DNA from: Rubrobacter sp.
GTDB lineage: Bacteria > Actinomycetota > Rubrobacteria > Rubrobacterales > Rubrobacteraceae
DNA length: 9,744 nucleotides
Reading direction: 5' to 3'
NCBI GenBank assembly: GCA_019247245.1
Contig: JAFAPF010000334.1
Coordinates: 1 to 9,744 of the forward strand
Shown: piece by piece, positions 1 to 6,271 of the stretch
How the letters are laid out: every line of letters starts with the position of its first letter
How positions within the stretch are numbered: position 1 is the first letter of the stretch
Notes under the pieces: model-generated
Database searches by the model: none
Told to the model about the DNA's origin: nothing
Seen by the model: only the letters and a program-made list of their open reading frames with translations
Program-made: the position numbers and the translations under genes

Positions 1-120
1 CGTCTTCAAGAGTCGCAGCCCAGACAGGAGATCGGCGCCCTCCTCTATCGAGCGCGAGGCACTCGATCCGCCCATATCGGTGCGGACCCAGCCGGGGCAG
101 ACAAAGTTGACGAGGACCCT
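1..120 (-). pseudogene. C-terminal remnant of a short-chain dehydrogenase/reductase (SDR)
   Basis: Read on the minus strand from 120 downward, the frame gives [17 protein letters not shown] followed by RSIEEGAD. This is the hallmark region after the catalytic YxxxK of carbonyl-reductase-like SDRs (N-x-x-CPGWV-x-TDMGG, then EEGAD). After GAD (31-39) the frame breaks: two leftover bases at 29-30 are followed in another frame by PVWAATLED (1-28), exactly the continuation expected in this family (GADTPVWLATL). So there is a net -1 frameshift at 29-30. The N-terminal NAD(P)-binding half is missing: homology stops near 120 and the adjoining bases belong to another gene in the opposite direction. 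The C-terminal end lies off the left edge. Family identity is well supported by the motifs; the substrate cannot be told. Confidence 0.8.
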
Positions 121-290
121 GGGGGATCGAGGAAGTCGTAAAGCAAATCCGCCCCCTCGCCGCTGAGGTTCACAAGTTGTCCGAAGCCCTCTCTGAGGAG
201 GAGCGAGCGGTGATTGGTCGCATCATGGAAGCCGCAACGGCCGCCTATACGCAGCAAGCACAAGAAAGAAGGTCGAAAGACTCACGGTAA
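121..290 (+). pseudogene. C-terminal tail of a probable MarR-family regulator, 5' part lost
   Basis: An open frame ending at TAA 288-290 encodes, from 126, [17 protein letters not shown], then [15 protein letters not shown] and a helical, Gln/Arg-rich end. An in-frame stop at 108-110 lies just upstream and no start codon with a ribosome site precedes the frame, so only the last 55 or so residues survive. The pattern 'EE-x-RPL-x-EV ... LSEEER-x-x-I-x-R' resembles the last two dimerisation helices of MarR proteins, with the DNA-binding wing lost. It begins where the minus-strand SDR remnant ends. A MarR gene divergent from an oxidoreductase it controls would be an ordinary arrangement, which supports the assignment. 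The call rests on a short helical segment and could be another helical regulator. Confidence 0.45.
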
Positions 291-609
291 GGCTTCTCCG
301 GAACTATCCCTAAGGTTTCCGCTATGAGTAATAGCTACTCCCTTCTTAGTTTGCCTTTTACTAATGGCGCAGGGTCTGAGTATTACTCGAGAACGCGAAC
401 ACCAGATAAGGGCCGCTCGGGGGTTCTATATCCGGTTGCCGCCTCAAACTAGATAATAGAACCCAGGAATGGTTACTCGAAGTATCTACCTGCTATCATT
501 GCGGCAGGCAAGGCCGTGAGGATTCCGGCTCTAATCTAGATAAGAATCTAGCGTGGGTTTGGCCCCTACCCCCTTGGTTTTCTCTACCGTCCAACCCAAG
601 AGTATTCTC
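291..609. other. Gene-free spacer with two inverted repeats
   Basis: I find no open frame with a ribosome site or recognisable protein here. The base composition is less GC-rich than the flanking genes. The only ordered sequence is a 9-bp inverted repeat (421-429 with 456-464, listed separately) and a short A/T-rich hairpin, CTAGAT (536-541), loop AAGA, ATCTAG (546-551). The stretch may be what is left of genes lost from the same decayed region as the SDR and MarR remnants. Confidence 0.6.
421..464. repeat. 9-bp perfect inverted repeat
   Basis: GGGTTCTAT (421-429) is followed after 26 bases by its exact reverse complement ATAGAACCC (456-464). The loop is too long for a typical terminator and no T-run follows. 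It could be an RNA hairpin, a protein-binding site or an end-repeat relic; nothing nearby decides between them. Confidence 0.6.
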
Positions 610-681
610 CTAGAATAGCCCGACGAGCCTGAGTAGGATGATTAAAAGGATGAGGCCCACTATTAGACCAATAAAAGGCAT
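610..681 (-). CDS. 23-residue hydrophobic membrane micropeptide
   Basis: The minus-strand ATG at 681-679 opens a 23-codon frame ending in TAG (612-610). The product starts MPFIGLIVGL and continues as an almost unbroken run of Leu/Ile, with one Arg at residue 18 and a VGLF end. It is a single transmembrane helix with practically nothing outside it. Support for translation is good: a consensus Shine-Dalgarno site, GGGAGGTG, ends eight bases before the ATG, and a near-consensus promoter lies about 40 bases upstream. I do not recognise a named family. Single-helix peptides of this size in bacteria often bind and modulate larger membrane proteins, and some act as type I toxins, but neither role is shown here. 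Its GLIVGL segment also occurs in the transmembrane part of the protein at 982-1275. Confidence 0.65.
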   Translation of the reverse strand: MPFIGLIVGLILLIILLRLVGLF

Positions 682-690
682 AATTTTTTC

Positions 691-697
691 ACCTCCC
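691..697 (-). promoter_or_regulatory. Ribosome binding site of the micropeptide
   Basis: ACCTCCC on the plus strand reads GGGAGGT on the minus strand. It extends to GGGAGGTG and sits eight bases before the ATG at 681. This site is what turns the hydrophobic frame into a credible gene. Confidence 0.75.
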
Positions 698-727
698 AAA
701 GAAGCCGTCTCAATTTTCTCCATAGGT

Positions 728-756
728 ATTCTTTATCGGTATACGCTCCGAGTCAA
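728..756 (-). promoter_or_regulatory. Candidate housekeeping-sigma promoter for the micropeptide
   Basis: On the minus strand a -35 box TTGACT (756-751; five of six match TTGACA) is separated by 17 bases from AAGAAT (733-728; four of six match TATAAT). Transcription would start near 720, giving a leader of about 40 bases with the Shine-Dalgarno site in it. The spacing is optimal; the -10 box is only fair. Confidence 0.45.
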
Positions 757-969
757 AGGGCCCACAATCTACCCGTAACCGGCGATAGGTAAAGTCTCTG
801 TCTGCTCTATTCGTTCGACACTGTCACACTACTAAAGCCCCTCCGTTTTGCAGGTAAATCCTATTAGGCAGCAGAGGCAGAGGTGAATCTAGCCCTCTTT
901 GATGTGAGCGCGTTAGAAGAAATGCTTCTCTAGTTCTGTCTCCGTAACAGTAAATCTGGCCTCTTCCTC

Positions 970-975
970 TATAAT
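970..975 (+). promoter_or_regulatory. Perfect -10 box TATAAT, implying a leaderless mRNA
   Basis: TATAAT at 970-975 ends six bases before the ATG at 982. A start site about seven bases downstream of a -10 box would put the first transcribed base at or next to the A of the ATG. No Shine-Dalgarno sequence is present upstream, which agrees with leaderless translation, a common mode in actinobacteria. I see no good -35 box at the expected 947-953. Confidence 0.55.
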
Positions 976-981
976 AAAAGA

Positions 982-1275
982 ATGGGCGAAGAACACAGGA
1001 GACGACCTGACGGGGGTGGTGGAGCATCTGGATTGATCGTTGGTCTTCTAGTCCCAATCATAATCCGGCTGGTTTTACTCCTACTGCAGCTAGATTTCTT
1101 CTCTAAATTCTTCGCTCCCTCCCAGCCACAAGCTCCGCAGAACCAACCTAAGCAGGAAGCCCCACAGAACCAACGCAGTAGTCAACAGCAGGCTCCGCAG
1201 AATCAACAACCCCAGCAGCAAACGTCACAAGATCAACAACCCAAGCAGGACCAACAATCATCTAAGCAGCAGTAA
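982..1275 (+). CDS. Single-pass membrane protein with Gln-rich repeat tail
   Basis: The 97-residue product has three parts. Residues 1-16 are charged and Gly-rich (RRR at 6-8, GGGG at 11-14). Residues 17-38 form a hydrophobic segment (GLIVGLL to LVLLLLQL) interrupted by Pro25 and Arg29. From about residue 47 to the end the tail is low-complexity, with 24 Gln among its last 50 residues, and contains APQNQ three times (51-55, 60-64, 71-75) plus Gln-Pro-Lys variants. The positive N-terminus suggests N-in topology with the tail outside, but the membrane Arg makes this uncertain. There is no cleavage site for a signal peptidase. I do not recognise a family. The tail resembles disordered surface or wall-spanning linkers. 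The repeats could expand or shrink by slippage. The start is set by the -10 box at 970-975. Confidence 0.6.
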   Translation: MGEEHRRRPDGGGGASGLIVGLLVPIIIRLVLLLLQLDFFSKFFAPSQPQAPQNQPKQEAPQNQRSSQQQAPQNQQPQQQTSQDQQPKQDQQSSKQQ

Positions 1276-1380
1276 GCACCACCCCAGATCGGTCCTGCGA
1301 CTCCGGTACGCTATGTAGTTATACCCTCCACAGGATTCATCTTCTGTTGTTAGCTTTCGCTCTGGGTTAGTATAGGGTAC

Positions 1381-2643
1381 GTGATGTCCAAGCCACGCAG
1401 AGAACAAGAGACCAGGGAGAAACAGTTGACGCGCTTCGAAACTCGGGCCGTCCACGCCGGCGAGCGACGTACTTATCTGGCGACCGACGGCAAATCAGAC
1501 GGAGGTCTCTATCCGATCTCGACACCCATCTACCTCTCCACGACCTTCGCCCACGAAGACATCGAGCAGACGGACAAGGTCCTGGGCGGCGAGGAGACAG
1601 GCTACAGCTACACCCGCTACGGTAACCCGACGGTCGCGGCCTTCGAGGAGGCAGTTGCGGCGCTGGAGGGCCGGGGACACGCGTTCGCCTTCGCGTCGGG
1701 TATGGCGGCTATGCACGCCGCGCTTCTGGCAGCGGAGCTAACCAACGGGGCAATGGTGCTAGCCGCTGAGCAGCTCTTCGGTTCGACATCCTCGCTGTTG
1801 GTTCAAGTCTTTGGCGCAAGCGGAGTCGAGGTGCGCTTCGTCGATGCTTGCGACCTCGCGGCTGTCGAGAAGAATATCGAAGAACTAACACCCAGGGTTG
1901 TCGTGCTCGAGACGATCTCTAACCCTCTATTGCGTGTCGCCGACGTGCCGCGCATAGCTGAGCTTGTGCGGACCGCAGGCTCGACCTTGGTCGTAGACGC
2001 CACCTTCTGCACCCCTTACCTCCAGCGCCCTCTGGAGCTCGGAGCGGACATGGTCGTTCACAGCGCCACCAAATACCTCTCCGGCCACGGCGACCTGACG
2101 GGCGGCGTCGTGGTTACCGACATACCTTACGATGGGGCTCTGGATCAGATTCGCAAGCTGGTCGGTGGCCTTATGGCGCCGTTCGAGGCGTGGCTCGCCC
2201 TGCGAGGCGTGAAGACCCTGCCGTTACGCATGTACCGCCAGTGCGAGAACGCCAGAGAGATCACCACCCGCCTCGCTGCCCATCCGAAGGTGGCGAAGGT
2301 ATACTATCCCGGCTCAAAGGACCACCCTGATAACGAAGTCGCCCGCCGCACGCTGGCTGACGCCGGCGGGCTCGTCTCCTTCGAGCTAGACACGCGCACG
2401 CCCGATGGAGGCCGCGAAGAGGCGTTCCGGTTCCTGAACGCGCTCAAGGTGTGCGTTAAGGTCCCAAGCCTCGGTGACATCTATACTCTGGCGATACACC
2501 CGGCCACAACCTCGCACCGGGAACTCTCTCCTTCTCGTCGGGCACGCCTCGGGGTTAAGGAGAACCTGATACGAATCTCCTTAGGCATCGAGCACCCCGA
2601 CGATATAATCGAAGATATAGAGCAAGCGCTAGAAAAGGTATAG
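1381..2643 (+). CDS. PLP-dependent Cys/Met metabolism enzyme (cystathionine gamma-synthase/lyase-like)
   Basis: This 420-residue protein is a full-length member of the Cys/Met metabolism PLP family (fold type I), which performs gamma-replacement or elimination on homoserine esters, cystathionine or methionine. Visible motifs are TRAVHAG (21-27), YSYTRYGNPT (75-84, the Tyr/Arg that hold the PLP phosphate of the neighbouring subunit), FASGMAA (104-110), Asp206 of VVDATF (pyridine nitrogen), SATKYLSGHGD with the PLP lysine at 231, HPATTSHREL (373-382) and the substrate-carboxylate Arg398 in LIRISLGIE. The loop usually reading YGGT or YGCT is FGST (133-136). This resembles O-succinylhomoserine sulfhydrylases and lacks the Cys typical of methionine gamma-lyase. 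The exact reaction is therefore open. GTG 1381 and ATG 1384 are both possible starts; there is no clear Shine-Dalgarno site. A methionine-related metF lies further right in the window. Confidence 0.9.
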   Translation: MMSKPRREQETREKQLTRFETRAVHAGERRTYLATDGKSDGGLYPISTPIYLSTTFAHEDIEQTDKVLGGEETGYSYTRYGNPTVAAFEEAVAALEGRGHAFAFASGMAAMHAALLAAELTNGAMVLAAEQLFGSTSSLLVQVFGASGVEVRFVDACDLAAVEKNIEELTPRVVVLETISNPLLRVADVPRIAELVRTAGSTLVVDATFCTPYLQRPLELGADMVVHSATKYLSGHGDLTGGVVVTDIPYDGALDQIRKLVGGLMAPFEAWLALRGVKTLPLRMYRQCENAREITTRLAAHPKVAKVYYPGSKDHPDNEVARRTLADAGGLVSFELDTRTPDGGREEAFRFLNALKVCVKVPSLGDIYTLAIHPATTSHRELSPSRRARLGVKENLIRISLGIEHPDDIIEDIEQALEKV

Positions 2644-2704
2644 GACGCACAGACGAGCTATTTCCGCCCTCGAGCGCCGCGGCTCTGTGAATAGTTCATA
2701 AGCT

Positions 2705-3298
2705 ATGAGCCACGTTGTCCTTTTGGGTGATTCGATCTTCGACAACGCTCCTTACATAGGGGACACTCCCGACCTCGTCCGGCAACTACGACAACACCTG
2801 CCACACGGCTCAAAAGCGACGCTCAACGCCATCGACGTCAGCACAACGGAGGACGTACACAAACAGTTGCGGCGGTTGCCAAAAGACGCTTCGCATCTTA
2901 TCGTCAGCGCCGGTGGCAACGACGCACTAGGTAGCAGCAACATCCTCAATGCGCCGGCTCGGTCGACCGCTGAAGCGCTCCTCGAGCTCGCCGGTATTGC
3001 CAACCAGTTCGAGCACAAGTATCAGCGTATGCTGACAGAGGTGCTCGCATACGAATTACCGACGGCTATCTGTACCGTTTACTACCCGCGCTTCGCCGAC
3101 TGGGCCTTGCAAACAGTGGCGGTCACGGGCCTAACGGTGTTCAACGATTGCATCATCAGAGCAGCATTCGCCCACGGGATCCCCTTGCTTGACCTGCGGT
3201 TCATCTGCACGGATGAAGGAGACTACGCTAACTCTATCGAACCCTCGTCGCAGGGCGGAGAAGATCGCCTCTGCGATCTTGAGGGTGCTGGAATGTAG
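2705..3298 (+). CDS. SGNH/GDSL-like hydrolase with frameshifted C-terminus
   Basis: The 197-residue product starts with VVLLGDSIFDN (nucleophile Ser10 in block I) and carries SAGGNDALG (Asn72, block III), so it is a small cytoplasmic SGNH/GDSL-family protein; no signal peptide is seen. The end reads DYANSIEPSSQGGE and then drifts into DRLCDLEGAGM. In another frame the bases from 3261 give KIASAILRVLECR, running to TGA 3330-3332. GGEKIA is what this family has there, so a net +1 (or -2) frameshift sits around 3257-3260. It removes only the final helix, and the upstream catalytic motifs are intact. The block V position reads N-S-I-E rather than D-x-x-H, and the block II Gly appears to be Val45. 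No substrate can be named. There is no strong ribosome site before ATG 2705. It converges on the gene ending at 3336. Confidence 0.75.
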   Translation: MSHVVLLGDSIFDNAPYIGDTPDLVRQLRQHLPHGSKATLNAIDVSTTEDVHKQLRRLPKDASHLIVSAGGNDALGSSNILNAPARSTAEALLELAGIANQFEHKYQRMLTEVLAYELPTAICTVYYPRFADWALQTVAVTGLTVFNDCIIRAAFAHGIPLLDLRFICTDEGDYANSIEPSSQGGEDRLCDLEGAGM

Positions 3299-3335
3299 AT
3301 TCATCAGTGGTAGAACAGAGGTGTTTGCCTGACAA

Positions 3336-5387
3336 TCACCCGACCCCGAGCTGTCTCTTGAGCTCCTCCGCATCGGTGGTCGGGCTTTTGCATGCATACT
3401 GCACACAAACGTAAGCGGTAGCTCTACCGTCACGCATCGGTCGGTTGGCGAGGAGCGGCACGAGCCGCGCAGCCTCCTCATCGTTTTCAGAGCAACCAGC
3501 GAGGATCTTATTGGGAAGATAGGTGGTATAAACAGCCTCTAATAAGGCTCTGGTGTCGGACTCTCCCAGGTCCCCTATAACGGCGACCTCGTAAGGCGTA
3601 GATAGGTAGAAATCTAGCGCCGAGAGGAGTCGCCCGAAGCCGCCAGAGAGCCGAGCCATCGCACCGCTCAAATCTTCAAGGACGGCCTCGGCGCGCCGGC
3701 GGTAGCCCTCGTGGTCGAGGAGTACGGAGAGCTTGAGGAGCACGTCAACAGCGACCGAGTTGCCCGACGGCGCAGCGCTATCGTAGACGTCGCGGGGGCG
3801 GGTGACAAGCTCCTCGTGGTCTATGGCTGTGTCGTAGAAAACGCTCTTGTTTTCATCCCAGAAGAGCTCGAGGATAGCATCGGCTAAAGCGCCAGCTTCA
3901 GCCAGCCAGCGCACCTCGAAGGTCGCCTCGTAGAGCGCCACGAGCCCGTCGGCCACGCAAGCGTAGTCCTCCAGGTAACCGTTGAACCTGGCCCGACCAT
4001 CCTTATATGACCGGCGGAGGCGAGTGTCCACCTTCAGCTTATCGAGTAGAAACGAGGCGGTTTTTTCGGCTATCCGACGGTAGTCCTCGCGGTTGAGGAC
4101 GCAAGCGGCAAAGGCGAAGGCGCGGAGCATGAGGCCATTCCAGGCGGCGAGCACTTTCTCGTCGCGCCCGGGGCGCGCCCGCTTCTTGCGCTCAGCGAAG
4201 AGTTTCCGGCGGATGGTGAAGATTCGGGCCATGAGCTCCTCCGTCGACATGTCGAACTCGGTGGCGACGGCCTCCGGAGGGCGCGGTACGTGGAGGATGT
4301 TCTTGCCCTCGAAATTGCCACGCTCGGTCACGTCCCAGAAGCGCATCGCCAGCCTCGCCTCCTCGGGGTCTAGAGCACCTTCGATCTCCCCGGGCGTCCA
4401 CACGTAGAATTTGCCTTCCACTCCCTCGGAGTCGGCATCTTCGGCGGAGTAGAAACCTCCCTCGGGAGCCGTCATATCGCGTGCGGCGTAATCCAGCGTC
4501 TCCTCGGCGATGCGCCGGTAGAAGGCGTCACCGGTCGCCTGGTACTCTTCCAGGTACAGCCGGGCGAGTAACGCATTATCGTAGAGCATCTTCTCGAAGT
4601 GGGGAACGAGCCAGTACTCATCCACCGAGTAGCGATGAAAGCCGCCCCCGAGCTGATCGTAGATGCCGCCGTTGGCCATCTCTCTCAAGGTAAGCTCAAG
4701 ACCTGTTAGAGCAGCCCGGTCGTTGGTCCTCTTATAGTATCTGAGAAGAACCTCCAGGTTCATAGCCTGGGGGAACTTAGGCGCGCCACCGAACCCACCG
4801 AAACGATGGTCTATCTGCCCCACGAGCGAGCTCGCACCCCTGATAAAGAGTTCCCCAGAGATGCCTACCTGCGGGACAGAAGCGCTTGTTGCGGCCTGTA
4901 GGTACTCGCGGACACCCTCAGCACTGTTCAAGACCTCGTCGCGACGGTTCCCGTAGGCCTCGGCGAGGCTCAGGAGGACCTGCTTGAACGAGGGCATGCC
5001 ACGGCTTGGTACCGGCGGGAAGTAGGTACCGGCATAGAATGGAGCACCATCGGGGGTCATGAACACCGTCATCGGCCAGCCGCCGTGGTGCGTCATCGCC
5101 TGGACGGCTGACATATAGATCGAATCCACATCCGGGCGCTCCTCGCGATCCACCTTGATGCTAACGAAGTTCTCGTTCATGATCTCTGCGGTCGCCTCGT
5201 CCTCGAAGGACTCACGCTCCATGACGTGGCACCAGTGGCAGGCCGAGTAGCCAACGCTCAACAGGACGGGCTTATCCTCGGCCCTCGCCCTCTCGAAGGC
5301 CTCCTCGCTCCACGGGTACCAATCCACAGGATTATCCTTGTGCTGCAACAGGTACGGGCTCGTCTCTTGCGCTAGCCGGTTTGCCAT
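3336..5387 (-). CDS. Thioredoxin-domain protein, YyaL/DUF255 (SSP411-like)
   Basis: The protein has 683 residues, the usual size for the family. The N-terminal [20 protein letters not shown], the thioredoxin-like segment with redox pair C50-H-W-C53 ([15 protein letters not shown]) and cis-Pro105 ([10 protein letters not shown]) are all present. They are followed by the long alpha/alpha-barrel part with its conserved [27 protein letters not shown] and [13 protein letters not shown] stretches, and a Cys-containing end ([10 protein letters not shown]). No truncation or frameshift is seen. The family is widespread in bacteria and animals, is usually cytoplasmic, and its reaction is not firmly established. 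I chose ATG 5387-5385 rather than an upstream ATG at 5429 because the family starts MANRLA and AGGGAGAGGAAG stands just before it. It is transcribed towards the SGNH gene, their stops lying 37 bases apart. Confidence 0.93.
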   Translation of the reverse strand: MANRLAQETSPYLLQHKDNPVDWYPWSEEAFERARAEDKPVLLSVGYSACHWCHVMERESFEDEATAEIMNENFVSIKVDREERPDVDSIYMSAVQAMTHHGGWPMTVFMTPDGAPFYAGTYFPPVPSRGMPSFKQVLLSLAEAYGNRRDEVLNSAEGVREYLQAATSASVPQVGISGELFIRGASSLVGQIDHRFGGFGGAPKFPQAMNLEVLLRYYKRTNDRAALTGLELTLREMANGGIYDQLGGGFHRYSVDEYWLVPHFEKMLYDNALLARLYLEEYQATGDAFYRRIAEETLDYAARDMTAPEGGFYSAEDADSEGVEGKFYVWTPGEIEGALDPEEARLAMRFWDVTERGNFEGKNILHVPRPPEAVATEFDMSTEELMARIFTIRRKLFAERKKRARPGRDEKVLAAWNGLMLRAFAFAACVLNREDYRRIAEKTASFLLDKLKVDTRLRRSYKDGRARFNGYLEDYACVADGLVALYEATFEVRWLAEAGALADAILELFWDENKSVFYDTAIDHEELVTRPRDVYDSAAPSGNSVAVDVLLKLSVLLDHEGYRRRAEAVLEDLSGAMARLSGGFGRLLSALDFYLSTPYEVAVIGDLGESDTRALLEAVYTTYLPNKILAGCSENDEEAARLVPLLANRPMRDGRATAYVCVQYACKSPTTDAEELKRQLGVG

Positions 5388-5398
5388 TCTTCCTCTCC
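5388..5398 (-). promoter_or_regulatory. Purine-rich ribosome binding site choosing the start of the DUF255 gene
   Basis: On the minus strand GGGAGAGGAAGA directly precedes ATG 5387. Its GAGAGG core is at usable distance, and no comparable site lies before the alternative ATG at 5429. Confidence 0.55.
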
Positions 5399-5423
5399 CT
5401 ATCATCGCCTCTCGGGACGACGC

Positions 5424-5433
5424 TGTCATGACA
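5424..5433. promoter_or_regulatory. 10-bp perfect palindrome upstream of the DUF255 gene
   Basis: TGTCATGACA is self-complementary and lies 37-46 bases before the chosen start codon, a sensible place for an operator. Ten-base palindromes also occur by chance, and no regulator gene is adjacent. Confidence 0.25.
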
Positions 5434-5582
5434 CTTTTGCGCAGGCTGTTGTACGTCCGCGACCTCTACACAACGTACCACACGGCGCCCTTGTTTAAGC
5501 AAACCCAGCCCACCAGGGTCCTGCAGACATCGATTATCGTTATCCGTCCCGGCAAAGAAGAGGGCGAAGCCTAGCGGCCTCT

Positions 5583-5975
5583 TCAGTCGTCCGTCTGACC
5601 CTCGAAGAGTGCAAACACCGCCTCTTGGGGATCGTGCTCGACCGAGATCCTACCGGCCGGGACGTCGAACGGACCGGTTAGCGCCTCGTCGCCCAATTCC
5701 TGTACCCTCGCGACAGCCTCCTCGTAATGAGGGAACCGTGAAGTAGACGAGTCAGTGTGGCATCGCACCGCGATGCTGCTTCGTCAGGAACGTGGTGCCG
5801 CCGTTGCTCGAACCGGCGTTCTTGGTCTCCGTGTAGGTCGGCTTTCCGCCCTGCTCTATAGGCTCCATCTCCCACACGAACAGCTCACGGTAGAAAGCCT
5901 TGGCACCCATCGGATCCGTCGTCGCCAGCTACACCCAGCAAAAGGTTCCCGCCTCGTGACACCCCCTCTCGCCAC
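5583..5975 (-). pseudogene. Glyoxalase/VOC-superfamily pseudogene
   Basis: Several minus-strand frames join into one VOC-type protein. GTG 5975-5973, six bases after an AAGGAG site, starts VARGG; after a net -1 shift at about 5959-5960 comes HEAGTFCWV, then TAG (5931-5929) where Glu is expected. Reading on gives LATTDPMGAKAFYRELFVWEME and SNGGTTFLTKQ to GAMPH, then TGA (5754-5752) where Trp is expected. LVYFTV follows, then a +1 shift at about 5730, then YEEAVARVQELGDEALTGPFDVPAGR to the terminal ALFEGQTDD and TGA 5585-5583. The intact family (CWVELATTD...GVPPHWLVYFTV...DPQGAVFALFEG) binds a metal and often acts on aldehyde adducts or related toxic compounds. Two nonsense changes and two frameshifts make this a decayed gene, not a sequencing slip. 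The preserved ribosome site suggests recent inactivation. Confidence 0.85.
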
Positions 5976-5981
5976 CCCTTT

Positions 5982-5987
5982 CTCCTT
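5982..5987 (-). promoter_or_regulatory. Surviving ribosome binding site of the VOC pseudogene
   Basis: AAGGAG on the minus strand (within GGAAGGAG) ends six bases before the GTG at 5975. This spacing supports GTG as the original start codon of the decayed VOC gene. Confidence 0.55.
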
Positions 5988-6035
5988 CCGATCAGCCTAA
6001 AGACTGTGCTATAAGCCTACGGAGACGCTGTAAGC

Positions 6036-6068
6036 TCCCAAGTAGCAAAAGGTTAGTAGCACTTGGGA
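6036..6068. repeat. Inverted repeat upstream of metF
   Basis: TCCCAAGT (6036-6043) and ACTTGGGA (6061-6068) are exact reverse complements around a 17-base loop, with outer GC pairs possible across a one-base bulge. It lies between the start of the leftward VOC pseudogene and metF. A second perfect palindrome, TCTTGCAAGA, follows at 6094-6103. No T-run follows either, so a binding site or leader hairpin is more likely than a terminator. Confidence 0.45.
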
Positions 6069-6271
6069 AGCAACGGTGCAGATGAAATCGAGGTCTTGCA
6101 AGAGAACGGTGGTGTGTGGTTCTATGAGGAGGCGTATATAGTATCCCGCAAACGCGACTGAAGGTAAGCATACCGGTTTCGGATGCACGTACTATGGTCG
6201 CCGCCATGCTTCGGCCAGTAGAGTCGACACCCGGCGTGTCACTGTCCAATTCGGGGGGTTGAGAGAAGTTC

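Noticed and set aside
824..1057. 77-codon minus-strand frame before the Gln-rich gene
   Set aside because: No ribosome site or motif, and it overlaps the promoter and start of the better supported plus-strand gene.
5388..5429. Upstream ATG giving a 14-residue longer DUF255 protein
   Set aside because: The family begins with [16 protein letters not shown] and the ribosome site stands before ATG 5387; the extra 14 residues match nothing conserved.
6001..6271. SAM- or SAH-type riboswitch before metF
   Set aside because: I looked for the conserved cores of the known methionine-related riboswitches and saw none. The hairpins here lack their flanking conserved bases.
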